Positions 11,869 through 23,295 of a stretch of 64,000 bases of DNA are shown in pieces; position 1 is the stretch's first letter, and each line of letters starts with the position of its first letter. The DNA lies in the NCBI GenBank assembly GCA_001910725.1, contig MJGA01000001.1, positions 1,984,001 to 2,048,000 of the forward strand, given 5' to 3'. Source of the stretch: Phanerodontia chrysosporium (Eukaryota > Basidiomycota > Agaricomycetes > Polyporales > Phanerochaetaceae). Below the pieces are notes generated by a model. It was not told the DNA's origin and searched no databases. It was given only the letters and a program-made list of their open reading frames with translations. The translations under genes were made by a program, and so were the position numbers.

Positions 11869-12302
11869 CTGCGAAGCAGTTCGGAGACAGCGTGCGGCTT
11901 GGCCGGTACCGAGGTCTGACTACGTGAGAGACAACGAGGGGATCGGTCTGACTCGACGATTTGTATATTATCATCGAACGTTGCTTGGATGTCGCTTGAA
12001 TACATCAATTGTGTATACCCTTGGCGTACACCCGACGTATGACAGACAAAGACCCGGGACCGGATTGCGAGTGCAGAGTCATATCGATGAAGATGGAGTC
12101 GCGCGCAATACATGGATCCTGCCAGATTCGGCTGGAGCATGCCTCGCCGCGCAGGACATGTGACGTCACTTACCCCGCGACCCTCTTATACCGCCCGCAC
12201 GCGCGACCGAGACAGCACACGACACGCACTCTCTCTCGCAACTACTTCGCACTCTGCACTTTACACACTCTCGCTTTATCCTAATCTCTGCATACGATCA
12301 AC
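11869..12302. promoter_or_regulatory. Promoter region of rtc3 with a CRE-type site
   Basis: 434 bp without a gene. A perfect palindrome TGACGTCA, the binding site of ATF/CREB-type bZIP factors, lies at 12161-12168. A TATA-like stretch (cttatacc) is at 12183-12190, about 115 bp before the rtc3 ATG. A pyrimidine-rich leader (about 12225-12300) precedes the ATG. In yeast RTC3 is a stress-induced gene, so stress control through the site is a reasonable inference but is not shown by the sequence. Confidence 0.5.
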
Positions 12303-12917
12303 ATGGCCAAGGGCAACCAGCGCACGCTCACCAAGGTTGTGTACAAGCCCAGCACGCAATCGACTGATGAGTTCACCGTCATCGTCAACGCAGAAGAGGT
12401 GCGTGCTAGCCCCTGGTACCTTTGTCGTGCTCGGTAGCTGACACACTGCTCTCGGCACACAGTACAAGCAGTACCAGAATGACCGTGAGTAGCGAGTGCT
12501 TATCTGATTGGCTGCTCGGCACTAATCTGCGCCTGCTCACAGCATCGTAAATCCGCTCTTTGCTCGTGACGGGAGACGTGTGCTGACAGATGCCTAGGTC
12601 CGTGAACCTGATAGACGTCGTCGACTGTGAGTAGCGTGCCTGGCTCTGGTGCTGCGTCGGGTGCTGAGACCGCGGTGGCAGCGACGGACGTGTTCTTCTC
12701 GAACCAGGGCGCGCAGGGCATCCTGGGCAAGCCCTCGAAACAGCAGCTGGAGAATGTGTTTGGGACGTCGAACAGCATGGAGGTGATCGCGCAGATCCTG
12801 CAGAAGGGCAAGTCGCAGCAGGGCGAGGGCATCCGGAGCGGCAACTTTGGCGCGACGAACTCGACGTTTGGCAGCATGGTGGTGGATACGAAGGGCAAGG
12901 GCTTGCACGGGGTGTAA
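12303..12917 (+). CDS. rtc3: Rtc3, SBDS N-terminal-domain-like protein
   Basis: Best model: exons 12303-12398, 12463-12484, 12543-12546, 12598-12626 and 12682-12917, 128 residues. The protein (KVVYKPSTQSTDEFTVIVN..., LIDVVDSTDVFFSNQGAQG, LGKPSKQQLENVFGT) matches the FYSH/SBDS N-terminal fold of yeast Rtc3 (YHR087W, 111 residues), a small protein linked to RNA metabolism and stress. Reading frame across the middle requires a 4-nt exon (12543-12546) flanked by introns of 58 and 51 nt, each with a canonical donor, branch-like sequence and acceptor. The alternative is one 113-nt intron plus a missing base. Either way the flanking exons are secure. Confidence 0.85.
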
Positions 12918-13455
12918 TTGTGATACGGACCAGAACGACAATGTAACAACAGCTTGGAATTGATGGGAAACATTGTACACAAGCTACGCAGTGGAGGCGC
13001 GACAGATGAGCCGTGTGTGTGCGCTTTTCGCGATGTTTCGTTTGTTTGAGCTGGACGTCATCGCTGGCCACGCTGTGCCAGGGCGGCGTTGACGTCACGG
13101 CTGGCTTTCTCTCGTCGCCGTCGACTCGACGAGGACCGGAGGACGGACAGCGCAGGATGCCCCGAGCTCGCCGCCGGCCACAACGTCCACCGACGTCGAG
13201 ATCAGGCATCAGCACGCTGTGAACGCAAACCTTGTGCACACACGCTTCAACAGCTCAGGCCCAGGTACAACCGCCTCGCCCCAGCTCAGTCCTCAATACA
13301 AATTCCCTTTTCCGAGGCACCAAAACATCGCACAACACTCGCCAACCAGAACGGCCCAGCCCGTCCTCTTGTCTTATCCCTCCCATCCATCTGCCACCCA
13401 CAGTCGCATATATCCCACCCCCGGCCGCTCAGGGAGGCCCTAGTCCGCCACCAGC
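12918..13455. other. Intergenic region between rtc3 and the Tda3-like gene
   Basis: 538 bp with no coding signal. A second perfect TGACGTCA palindrome lies at 13090-13097, about 360 bp before the next ATG. The last 200 bp are C-rich and pyrimidine-rich with a catata stretch at about 13407, consistent with a promoter and leader. Confidence 0.45.
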
Positions 13456-15851
13456 ATGCCTTCCACCGTCGTCCTCGGCACTGGCATCATAGGCCTTTCT
13501 ACCGCATACTACCTCTCCCAGCTCGCAGAGAACGACCCAGACACGACCCCGACGGCAGCAAACCCCCACCAGCACCAGCAGCAGTCCCAGAGCCCGCGCG
13601 AAAAGCACGAAATACACCTCGTCGAGCCCTCGCCCGAGCTCTTCGCCTCCGCGTCCGGAAAGGCCGCGGGCTTCCTGGCCAAGGACTGGTTCGCGCCCGC
13701 GGTCGCCCCGCTCGGCGAGCTCTCCTTCGACCTCCACCGCCAGCTCGCGCAGGAACACAACGGCAAGGAGCGCTGGGGCTGGGCCGAGAGCGTCTCGTAC
13801 TCGCTCGACCGCGAGGACGACTACGAGGACACAGACGAGTCTGCGCTCTCGGAGGACGAGCCCGCGGACGAGGACGAGGCCGCGCCGGTGCCGCGCCGGC
13901 AGAGCCCCCGCAGTCGCCGCGCCAGTCGCGCCATCGCGCGCTGAACGACCTCGACTGGCTCATGTCTGGCTCCAGTCGCGCGACGCTCCTCGAGGCGTCC
14001 GAGGCAGCTGCCGCCTCCACACACGCCGCCGATGTGGGCGCGGACCCGGACGCCCACCCGCGCGCCGACAAGGACGCAGAGTACCCGCGCTGGGTGCGCG
14101 CCGACCCGAGTACCATGCAGGCGATTTCGGACAGGACGACGACGGGCCAAGTGTGAGTGCCTTTCTCCTGCGCGCGTGTCTGCTGTGTTTTCGTGCGCTG
14201 CGCCCGCGTTGACCGCCAGTCTCTGCTCTGCCCATGACGTGCACGCCCGGCCCCCCGTCGTCTCCACCGCGCGCGGGCTGGCGATGTCATAGCGTCGCGC
14301 GGCGAGCTCCCGCCTGAACAGGCGTCCCATGATGTCAGCGATCGACCGACGCCGCCCTGCGTCGGTCCAGACTTCGGTTCTACAAATTCGTGCGGAGTCT
14401 CGCGTCGTGTGCATTTGTATTTCTCCCCGCGTTCCTTGCTGCATTTTGCCCATGCTCATGATCGCCGATCTGCCCACACAGGGACCCATACCGCTTGTGC
14501 CAGTTCCTCCTCCAGGAGTGTGTGAACCGCGGCGTCAAGCTGCATCATCCTGCGCGCGCGACCCAGCTCGTCGAACGCCTCAGGCCGGCGGCTCGACCAA
14601 GACCTTTGTGCGCCTGCAATTTCTGGGCTCCGACCCCGAGGCCGTCGTGGCGTCCACGAGCACACCCAACTCCACAAGCCCACCCCCGGAGGCCAGTCCT
14701 TCGTCTGTCGCGCCGGACGGCGGTGCACGTGCCTCGGACGAGCGCGCAGGAGATGCCATCCGTGAACACGGTCGCAATGGTCTGTTGCGCTCCTTTTCAC
14801 CGCCAATTGACTCTGAAGGGTCGCCCACCGGCGTAGATGACGAGGCACCGGCCGACGACGAGCGGCCGCAGGGCCAGGGCTACAGCGGCATGGATGACGT
14901 ACTCGAGACACTCGACGTCCCATGTGACAGCCTGGTCATAACGGCCGGATGCTGGACGCCCCGCGTGTACCGCACGCTGTTCCCGAACGCGGGGCGGATA
15001 CCCAGGATAACGGCACTCGCAGGGCACTCGGCGGTGTTCAAGAGCCGCAAGTGGATGCGCACCAAGACGAAGAGGCCGAGACCGCAGGCTGTGGACAGTG
15101 CCGGTGAAGAGCCATTGGCTACGAGGCCAGTCCACCAACTGAGGAAGGGCGATTCTGACCACTCCGTAGACTCGGTTTCGACGAGTAGCTCGGCGCGCTT
15201 GGTCGCGCGTCGCCAGCACCGTCATTCTCGCGTACGTCATCGACGATCTCAACGCCACCTACGTCCCCCGGGTCGTCACACGTGACGCTGCCCACACGCC
15301 TGAAAGCACCCTTGCCGGACGTCTGCCACGCAATCTTCACGAGCGACCGCAAGGGCTACTCGCCAGAGATCTTCAGCAGGGTCACCGGCGACGTGTGGCT
15401 CGGCGGGCTCAACAGCGCGACGATCCCGCTTCCCGCACTCCCGACGATGGCGAAGACTGACCCGGACGCGATCCGCACTCTGTTCAACACCGCCGAGGCG
15501 CTCCTCGGGCCCATCGCGCCGCACGACTCGGCTGTCGCTGCCGCCCCTGCACCTGCGAAGGAGCCGCCGGTCCACGCTCCGCCGCCGCGCCCGACGCTCA
15601 CGCTCCTGCGCACCGGGCTGTGCTTCCGCCCCGTCACGCCGACGGGCCGGCCCGTCATCGCGCGCATGCACGAGGCGGACCTCGGTGACGGCGTGCGGGT
15701 GCCCGGCGGCGTGTTTGTCGCGACGGGCCATGGCCCGTGGGGCATCAGCCTCAGCCTGGGCACCGGCCGCGTGGTCAGCGAGATGGTGCTCGGCCGCCCG
15801 ACAAGCGTCGACGTGGGCGTCCTCGGGAAGTGGGAAGCGGGCCCGCCATAG
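13456..15851 (+). CDS. FAD-dependent oxidoreductase, Tda3-like, three apparent one-base frameshifts
   Basis: The N terminus TVVLGTGIIGLSTAYYLSQL is a GxGxxG dinucleotide-binding fold of the D-amino-acid-oxidase (DAO) family. It is followed by HLVEPSPELFASASGKAAGF and, at the C terminus, LCFRPVTPTGRPVI and GVFVATGHGPWGISLSLGTG. The closest family I recognise is fungal Tda3, linked in yeast to late-endosome-to-Golgi transport. Acidic and Ser-rich inserts separate the conserved blocks. A roughly 330-nt intron (about 14154-14481, gtgagt...cacag) is far longer than its neighbours. Continuing the frame needs one extra base near 13905-13909, near 14577-14592 and near 15186-15240. No plausible introns explain these shifts. 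Assembly deletion is the likely cause, a decayed gene the alternative. Confidence 0.72.
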
Positions 15852-16497
15852 GCGGCGCGTGCACTCTCTTCAGTGACCGTGCGCCTCCCTTCCCTGCATT
15901 GTACCCAACCATCTCCACCGGCACGCAAAAGAACGTCGTCCATGGACTCCTTCAATATATCCACGTTGGAATCTTGCATGTCTCCCGTTATCTTTTTGCT
16001 ACCCACTCTCCGCATCTCATCATTTTGCACCTTCTACGCCACCCCCTTCTCCCATTTTCTCTCACATTATGTCTGTCCCTTGACTCGTGCCAGTCACCCT
16101 CCCCGTCTTGTTGCATTGCTGCCCGTTATGACTGGTGTTTCGGTCTGCCTAGGTCCTGTTACAGTATTGTACGTAGTGATAGTGCTTGTGTGCTTTTGCA
16201 AGGTGCAGTCCGGGAGTGATCTGAGGGTGCTGCGGCGCTGCTGTATGCGGTGATTTATGGTGAAGGACGTGAATTGAAGCCCTTTTCGTGAGGAATCTTC
16301 GGTGTAAGAGGAAGCACATTGCATGAGAATTATACGACTCATTTGCGGCGATCTCCCGCAACAACCCATAATGGAGAAAAAAGGGGACATTGAGAGATTA
16401 TTAACATGCGCGAGATATTGTGAGGCTTCGATCTGCGGAACTTCGCACTTTCACTTGAACAGGTTCTGCGCAGGATTAGTGAATGCCGCTCCATCTG
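15852..16497. other. Convergent intergenic region, no gene identified
   Basis: About 650 bp between two genes that end towards each other. It is AT-richer and pyrimidine-rich, as expected for two 3'UTRs. Short overlapping frames show no family resemblance. Confidence 0.45.
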
Positions 16498-17241
16498 TCA
16501 GACGTCCGCACGCACCTCCCTGACCCACTGGAGACTGACAACGCGCACACCGGCGTCTTCAAGCTGCCTTCGTGCCTCCTCCCAGCCAGCCTCTCCGCCG
16601 ACGCAACGTGTGCCCTCGGCGACGACATACGTCTCCCAGCCGAGCTCGCGCGCGTCACGCGCCGTTGCGAGCACGCAGTAGTCGCCCGCGAGGCCGACGA
16701 CGACGACGGCGTCCGCGCCCGCGGCGCGAAGCGTGTGCTCGAGCGTGCTCACGGCATCCGGGAGCGGCGGGTTGCGCAGCGGCGGGCGAAACGCGGAGTA
16801 CATCTCGACGCGGGGGTCCGTGCCCTTGAGCACGACGGCGTCGAACGGCACGCCGGCGAGCTCGGCGACGAGCGCATTGCCGGGCGTGCCCTGCACGCAG
16901 TGCACGGGCCACAGCCGCGTCTCGTACGTCTCGCCCGGGTTGAGCGGGTTCGCGATCGTCGCCGTCGACGTGAAGGGCTCCGCGCCCGGGTGGTTCGCCG
17001 CGAAGCTGACGTGGTCCGCCGGGTGGTGGTCTTTGGTGGCGATCTTGAGCGCGAAGGGCAGCGAGAGGAGTTCGGTGATTGCGGGCAGGACGTCGCGTCC
17101 GCCCTGCACCGCGAGGGCACCGTTCTGTGTGCGGAACTCATGTCAGTAGGAATGTGCAGTGTGTGCGGCGAACAGGACGCGTGCTGGTGGGCAAAAGTCT
17201 TCTTGCATGTCCACGACTATCAGCGCAGCTTTTTGGGGCAT
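16498..17241 (-). CDS. pnc1: Nicotinamidase (isochorismatase fold)
   Basis: Two exons (17179-17241 and 16498-17124) encode 229 residues. Nicotinamidase hydrolyses nicotinamide to nicotinic acid in NAD salvage. The catalytic triad is visible: Asp in LIVVDMQEDFCPP, Lys in ATKDHHPADHVSF and Cys in VGLAGDYCVLATA. The Asp-His-His metal site is supplied by KDHHPADH. WPVHCVQGTPGN is also typical. The intron donor is gtcctg, weaker than usual, but its acceptor (cacacag) resumes at NGALAVQGGRD. Length fits the yeast enzyme (216). The Afg1 gene ends 254 bp upstream on the same strand. Confidence 0.92.
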
Positions 17242-17494
17242 GTCAGTAGAATTATCTGAGCGAAAAGGAGCGGAGAATGGATGGAGATGGCGGGAGATAG
17301 CAAATCGTCCACAGCAAACGCTATATCCCATCAGCTTTGTGGCGTTAGACGCCGACCCGCTATCGTGCAAAGGCGTCCGAAAGATTATCCGTTTAGTAAT
17401 ATACAAGATGTAAGTGCTAGCATCTACGGATACACTGCCATAGGGTAGATAAGGCGGAAGATCGGGTAGTACGTCTCTAGTGTCTGGTGGCGAT

Positions 17495-19416
17495 TTACCG
17501 CATCCCCGCGGTCTCAGCCCATTCCTTGCTCCCCATCTGCACGAGACGGGAGCAGCAACGCGCAAAGGCAAAAACTTCCTCCTCGCCAGTGAACATGGAA
17601 GTAGCGCTGACAACATCCGTCGAAAGACCCTACACGAATAATATCAGCGACTATCAATGTCATATCGCTGATAAATCACTTACCAGATCATCCATGACGC
17701 TGCGCATGTGCGAAGAAATCTCGTGGGCCTGCTTCGAGGGGTCATCGGCAAAGACCTTGAAGATTGGTACCTCGGATGTCACAAGAAGCTTGACCTAGAA
17801 CACTAAGTCAGCACCTTGGCAGGACCTGCCCGAATTTATGCGTACCTTGTTATCGTAACAGGCGTCGATAAAGGTAATGAACCGCCTCGCTAGGTCTTTC
17901 TCGTTCAAGCCCATTTTTGGCACGTCCAGCACAAAAATCGTGCCAAAGTTCTTTGTGATCTCGAGATAGTCCGCTGCGCTCATCGGCTTGCCACAGAGGT
18001 CATCAAATCGAAACTTCGCAATCTTGCTTGTGCTCTCGGGTACGACGATCGTGCGGCCCCACGTGCTCAGCTTGCGGTTGCGAATGGGCGGGTCGTTTGC
18101 GTCTCCATGCGTGTATGCGTGCCAAATCTTCTCGATTTCGGCCTTGTTCTCCGGCGTGAGCGGGTCGTAGTACACATGGGACAGCGTGCGTGGTATACGG
18201 CGGTAGTCTGCAGCATCGCACCGTCAACGCGAAGGCATGATTGCTCACGTGCATGGTTGCCCACCTGTTCCTGAGTCAAGGTCGGTGACCTCGAACCGCT
18301 CCTTGAGGAGCTCGATGCATGGCACGAAGCTTGCACGCTGAATACCGTTCTTGTACAGCTCATCCGGGTGTCGGCTAATTCATACGAAGTTGAGAACCCA
18401 CAGAAGAGACCAAGGGAGCAGAGTACACACTTCGACGTAATGACGCAGACCACACCGTAATTCAGCAGCTTCTCGAAGAGTTGCCTGAGGATCATCGCGT
18501 CGGCAATGTCCGTGACCTGCCGGCAGACACGACATGAGCACACGACCGGACGCTGCAGCCTATACTGGATCTTACCTGGAACTCATCGAAACACAGCACG
18601 TAGGCGTCTGCAGCCAGATCCCGCGCGACAGGCTCGATCGGGTCGCCTCCCCGGTACCCCATGGCCTTCTTTGCGGCGTGAATGCGCTTGTGGACATCGA
18701 TCATGAATGAGTGGAAGTGGACGCGCCGCTTGCGCTTGATGTGAGCGGGTAGGGTGTTGTAGAACAGGTCCATGAGCATAGTCTTTCCAGTGCCGACGTC
18801 GCCATACAGGTACAGGCCCTTCGGGACCTGTTCCGGTGGTATTGACACTGTGTGCGAGGTGCCGCGCGAGAACAGGCGAGACAACTAGAAGGCCGCGGAT
18901 CGTTAAACTCATGTGGCACGGTGCGTGCAGGGGTGCGACATACTATTGACAGGGACGACGACGAAGTGTCGATCTGGGGCGGCTCGTATGTTGCCAGGTC
19001 ATCGTGCAGCCGCTGCAACTTCTGGATGATGCGGGTCTGGTGGTCGTCTGCACGGAGTACGCCCGAGTCGACGAGTTTCTTGTACTGCTCGAGAGGCGTT
19101 AATGCGGCGTCTGCAGGGTCAAAGTGCTAGAGTGAGCACGGAGCACGGAGGACCAACGCTGCGCGCACGCACCTTGCGACGAGGAGTTTGCCTGCCGCTG
19201 CGGGGCCTTTCCGAGCACGACGGCATCGTCCCGCTCGCTCCGGGCCTGCTCGACCGAGAGCGTCGAGTTCCATCTGCGCTTGCCGCTCGAGATTGCTGGT
19301 GACGTCCTGGAGGCGATTAGACGGACGGCGGCGCGCTGGTGGGCATGGTACGCGAGGGTGCGCCGCTGGAGGGCGGTGCGAGGCAGCGAGGAGAGGCGTG
19401 CAGCAGGTATCCGCAT
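17495..19416 (-). CDS. afg1: AFG1-like mitochondrial AAA ATPase
   Basis: Eight exons encode a protein of about 550 residues starting [20 protein letters not shown]. This Arg/Ser-rich, acid-poor start looks like a mitochondrial targeting signal. The Walker A motif is [11 protein letters not shown] and Walker B is VLCFDEFQ, followed by [15 protein letters not shown] and the Afg1 signature [12 protein letters not shown]. Later blocks are [48 protein letters not shown] and [17 protein letters not shown] near the end. Afg1/LACE1 helps degrade or remove misfolded mitochondrial proteins such as cytochrome oxidase subunits. All introns are 48-60 nt and canonical. No frameshift is needed. Confidence 0.94.
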
Positions 19417-20501
19417 CGTGGTGTGTCGAGGATATCGAGTGAAGGGCAGGGAGCGGACAAGGTCTCAGCTGGGGACTTAACCCAGCGTCGAAAGCACATC
19501 ATATTCGGCCGAGCGCCGGCGGGTTACGCCAATTCACGTGGGCGATCACGGAAAGCGCGCATCGGGAAGGTCAGGCACAGCCCGCACTCGGACCCAAACA
19601 CGGAAGGTCCAGTCGTCGCTACGCTGCCCCTGTCCGGGGCGCCCCCCTCGGGCCAGGACGACTACAAATTCGACGCGGATGCGATGATGAACAATCCCTT
19701 TGCGATCAGGATGTCGGATGATTTCGCGTTTCGAGGCAGGCTACTCCTTGAAGTTGACATGCTCGGTTTACGGGCTTGGTGTAGTGTGAGGCTGTCTCGC
19801 GGCGATGGAGTAGGTATATGACCACCAGAACGAGACCGAGTCAGTCTGTGCGCGAGGTCTATGACCTGTCTCTTTCGGAGGTTACGATAGCGAGACGGAG
19901 CTTGCCGCCCAGAGATAGATACATGTAAGAACGTGTCACTTTAGATAATAGCCTACTAGTATGTCCCTCTCCAACGACGACGCAAATCCGGGGGCCCCCT
20001 GTCTGTCGGCGTCATAGGGAAGACGGGTGTCTCGGATAATTAACCTTCTGTTCAGTTTTCTGCTGTAGCAGCAAGAGACCCGCATGAAGCAATCGAGCAG
20101 AGGCGGCAGGGATCGACAGCGCCCTGGCCGCATGCGAGGCTCCGAGATAATGACCGGAGTAAGGAGCGGAGTATCCTGCACAGACAGTGCTGGCCGGAGC
20201 ATTCAGATAGTCTAAGCAGTGGCAATGAATGGCGCAAGCTCAGGTGGTCAGCCTCGAGGGAGAAGCGTGGGCCCGTGGACGGCAATGAGGAGGTTTGCCT
20301 CCGAGACTTGCAGGAAGATTCCCACGGTTTCGGAGGTATATGTCACGCTTTCTAGACTCTGTGAGCCGCCGGCGCGCGCAAGCATCGTCGAATCCGAGAC
20401 AAGACTTTTCGGTCGCGCATTTCTCTCGCTGTCCGTGCCGTTGTACATGAGCTCTGCGCAACGGCTACATATGAGCCAGCAGCGGGCGAGCCCTCAGTCG
20501 C
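19417..20501. other. Divergent intergenic region, no gene identified
   Basis: About 1.1 kb between afg1 and the Ser/Pro-rich gene, which are transcribed away from each other. It must hold both promoters. Open frames of 60-160 codons occur on both strands but overlap, lack splice logic and resemble no family I know. No tRNA or repeat is evident. Confidence 0.45.
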
Positions 20502-23295
20502 ATGGAAACCATGTCCGCCAACTTTGTTCGGCATCACCCCTCGACACCGAGCCAAACCTCTCTTACACACTCTGGGACGACGCACACGCACACTTCATCC
20601 TCCACTTCGAATCCGCACTTTGACCACCTGGCGCTGGACGCAAGCAAGGTCGCCCGTGCTGGAAGTTTGAGTTTGATTGGGACAGCCCGTGTAAAGCTGG
20701 CTAAAGATGTGAGTGCTTGCTCCTCCACACGCCCTGTTATAGCCCACAGACCCGTGCCTAACACGTGTTCCTTGCCTCTTCTCTCCTCAGCTCCGCTCTC
20801 TCGTCCGAGCCCACAGTCCCAACAGCTCAGTCGAGCACCGCTACCCACGACCGAGGCCAGCTCGTCGTACAAAGGTGCGCAGAACGCTGCACATCGACTC
20901 CTGGGCGCTGCTGCTCACGACCTTTTACAGACTGAGCCGCCCGAAGCTGGGGAACTGGATTTGCCGCCTAATGTTCCGTATCTGCCTACTCCAGCATCAG
21001 AGTCAGACTTAGGAGAATCCATGGAGGATCTGCACGAAGAGCGCAAGGGCCGGAGAGGGCTGGGGGCAAGGGTGAGTCGTTGACAATGTCCTGACTTCAT
21101 AGCCACGCGCGTAGCATACGCGTGATTGACGCGTTTCTCCGTGTTTCTCCTGCAGCTTGTCGGCTTTCTGAACAGGTCCCGCTCGCGGTCTCGCACGAAG
21201 AAACGGCGGTCGCAGTCCATGGACAACATCGCCACCAACCACGTCGCGGACATACCGAAGCCGTTCCAGACCGGATCGTTAGGCCGCCGGAATCCGTATA
21301 TTGCACAGGACGAGACGACCAATACCACAGGGTCGTCGTCATCGGCAGCCTCGACGTCAAGACCACGCACTCGGTCACCCTCACGACCGTTATCTGGGGC
21401 TACCACCGCGACAGACACCACCGCGAAACCGCACAAGAAGCCCGTTCATTCGCACACAAAATCGCAAGACATGCGCGCACGGCATCACGTCCACCTCCAG
21501 GCCGACGTCCTGGCTGCGAATCCCGCAGATCCGTCGCGCAAGGGCAAGAAGACAAACTTCTTCAGTGTCGCCATCAGCCACCCACGCAAGCAAGAGCCCG
21601 CAGATGACCGCAATGGCCGCCGCAGCGGGACACCCCAGCCCCAGGAGAACAGCCGGTCAAAGCGATGGTCTGGCCGCTTCAGGTCGGGCTCTGGGTCAAG
21701 CGTGGGGACGCAGTCCACCCGCGCGAGCAACGACCGGAGTGGCCCCACACGAGATACACCACCGCCTGTCCCCCGAAGCCCGGCAGCAGCAGCCAGCCTA
21801 AACAACCGCTGCGCGTTGTCCCACCAGAACGATCGGCGACGTATACCACCCTCAATTCGCCACCACCGCCGTATCGCTTCGACGACTTCGAGAACGCCCT
21901 TCCAGACGAGGTCGATCTCGACGGACGGTGTTCGCCCTTGTGCGGCTTGCCATCACCGCGGTTGGGACAAGCATCATCTGCATCGGAGAAGGGGAAGGAG
22001 AGGGAGCGAGTGATGACACCGTTAGGGAGGATAAAGGAAGGAATGGAGAGGCAGGACAAGCGAAAACGAGACGTGGAGATTACACATCCAAAACGTGTGG
22101 GATCGCCGCAGACCAGAGAGAGGGAGCGAGAGTCGAGAACAGGCGGGCCCCCGCCTGTTCCTGTGGATAAGGTGGCGAGTGGTTCGGGGAGTGGGACGAG
22201 CAAGAAGAGTACAACAACGAAAGAGTCGACCGCATCGACGTCCGCCTGGGCCAAACGGGCGAAACACGGCAGCTTCGATTTTGAGCGACCCTCGTCTGTC
22301 ACTGGGGGCGCGCTGAACATGCGGACGGCCCTCCGCGGCATCGGCGTGACTCTCGACGGGCCACCGTCGCACTTAGAGCGGAGTCGCAGCACGAAGGAAA
22401 CTAGCACGCGAACACATGGTGCAACAGGCAACTCGGCGCAGTCGTCGTCGCTGCCGAGCTCCGTGGGGCGCACGGCGGGACGGCCGAGCGTCGACATCCA
22501 CGCGCCGCCGCTCGCTCGCCACGCGACGGAGAGCTCACAGGGCGGGTCAACGAGCTCGGCCGGACGCTCGTACTTCAACTACGGCGACAGCAATCCCGTC
22601 TCGCCGATCTCGTCGAACTCGGGGCACTCGTCGAGCCTCGGGCGCAAGGCCGGCGGCCGCCTGCAACGCGGCGGGCTCGGCCCGTTCAAGTTCGAGCCCG
22701 CGGTTCCACCGATACCGGGCTCGCCTGCGTCGGACGAGCGCACGAGCCGCAGCGCGCGTGGCCCGGGCGACTGCGCGCCGCCCCCGCCGCCGTCCAGCAT
22801 GCGGCCGCCCCCACGCGACGTGCGCGCGCACCCGCCGAAGGGCCGCTCACTCGACCTCGGGCTCCACCTCAACTGGGCGCCGCAGCGCGTGCGCGAGGAG
22901 GCGCTCCTCCCGACCGTCAAGTCCACCGCCGCAGGGCGCGCCGCGCCGCGCTGGGGCGGCATGGCGGACGAGCAGGGCCGCCTCGACGCGAGCTCGTCGC
23001 GCACCGCCGCGGAGATCACGCGCGCGTTCAAGGACGCGCTCGGCGACGGCGGGTATGCGATCTTCAAGAACTGTGAGTGCGGGACATGCGCGCTGTGTTC
23101 GCTTGAGGCTGACACACAAGGCCTCGTTTTTCTGCAGATGTCCACCGGTTCGACGCGCATGCGATCCCGCTCGAGGGTCCGTCCGGCCTCGTCGCGGCGG
23201 CGTCGCGCCTGCTTGATACCGCTGCGACGCTCGACGAGCGCGGCAAGCAGGCGCTGCTCGACAAGTTTGTGCGTTTCGTACAGGAGACGCAGTAA
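20502..23295 (+). CDS. Ser/Pro/Arg-rich fungal protein of unknown function
   Basis: At least four exons: 20502 to about 20708, about 20817-21072, 21156-23072 and 23138-23295. The product, about 840 residues, is mostly low complexity: a basic RS stretch (LNRSRSRSRTKKRRSQS), polar Ser/Thr/Pro tracts, several PPP runs and a charged segment. Only the last 90 residues look structured (ITRAFKDALGDGGYAIFKNYVHRFDAHAI and RLLDTAATLDERGKQALLDK), split by a secure 65-nt intron, and may be the conserved core. Between SGPTRDTPPPVPRSP and SSQPKQPLRVVPPER the frame changes near 21775-21790 in the same way as other one-base losses in this window. The first intron is ambiguous because a 108-nt in-frame segment could be retained. 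I do not recognise the family. Confidence 0.65.

Noticed and set aside
13880..15240. 26-nt and 32-nt gt...ag segments that could be introns fixing two Tda3-like frame changes
   Set aside because: Both are far below the normal intron size here, lack branch-like sequence, and the same one-base pattern occurs in many other genes where no intron is possible.
13456..15851. Calling the shifted genes pseudogenes
   Set aside because: Coding conservation on both sides of every shift is high and several of the genes are essential, so real inactivation is unlikely overall. Only the Tda3-like case stays open.
16498..19416. A functional cluster of nicotinamidase and Afg1
   Set aside because: They are merely adjacent on one strand with a 254-bp gap; nothing else links NAD salvage to this ATPase here.
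22416..23216. 266-codon Arg/Ala-rich frame on the plus strand
   Set aside because: It is an alternative frame of the GC-rich Ser/Pro-rich gene, has no family resemblance, and its composition is what frame-shifted GC-rich coding DNA gives.
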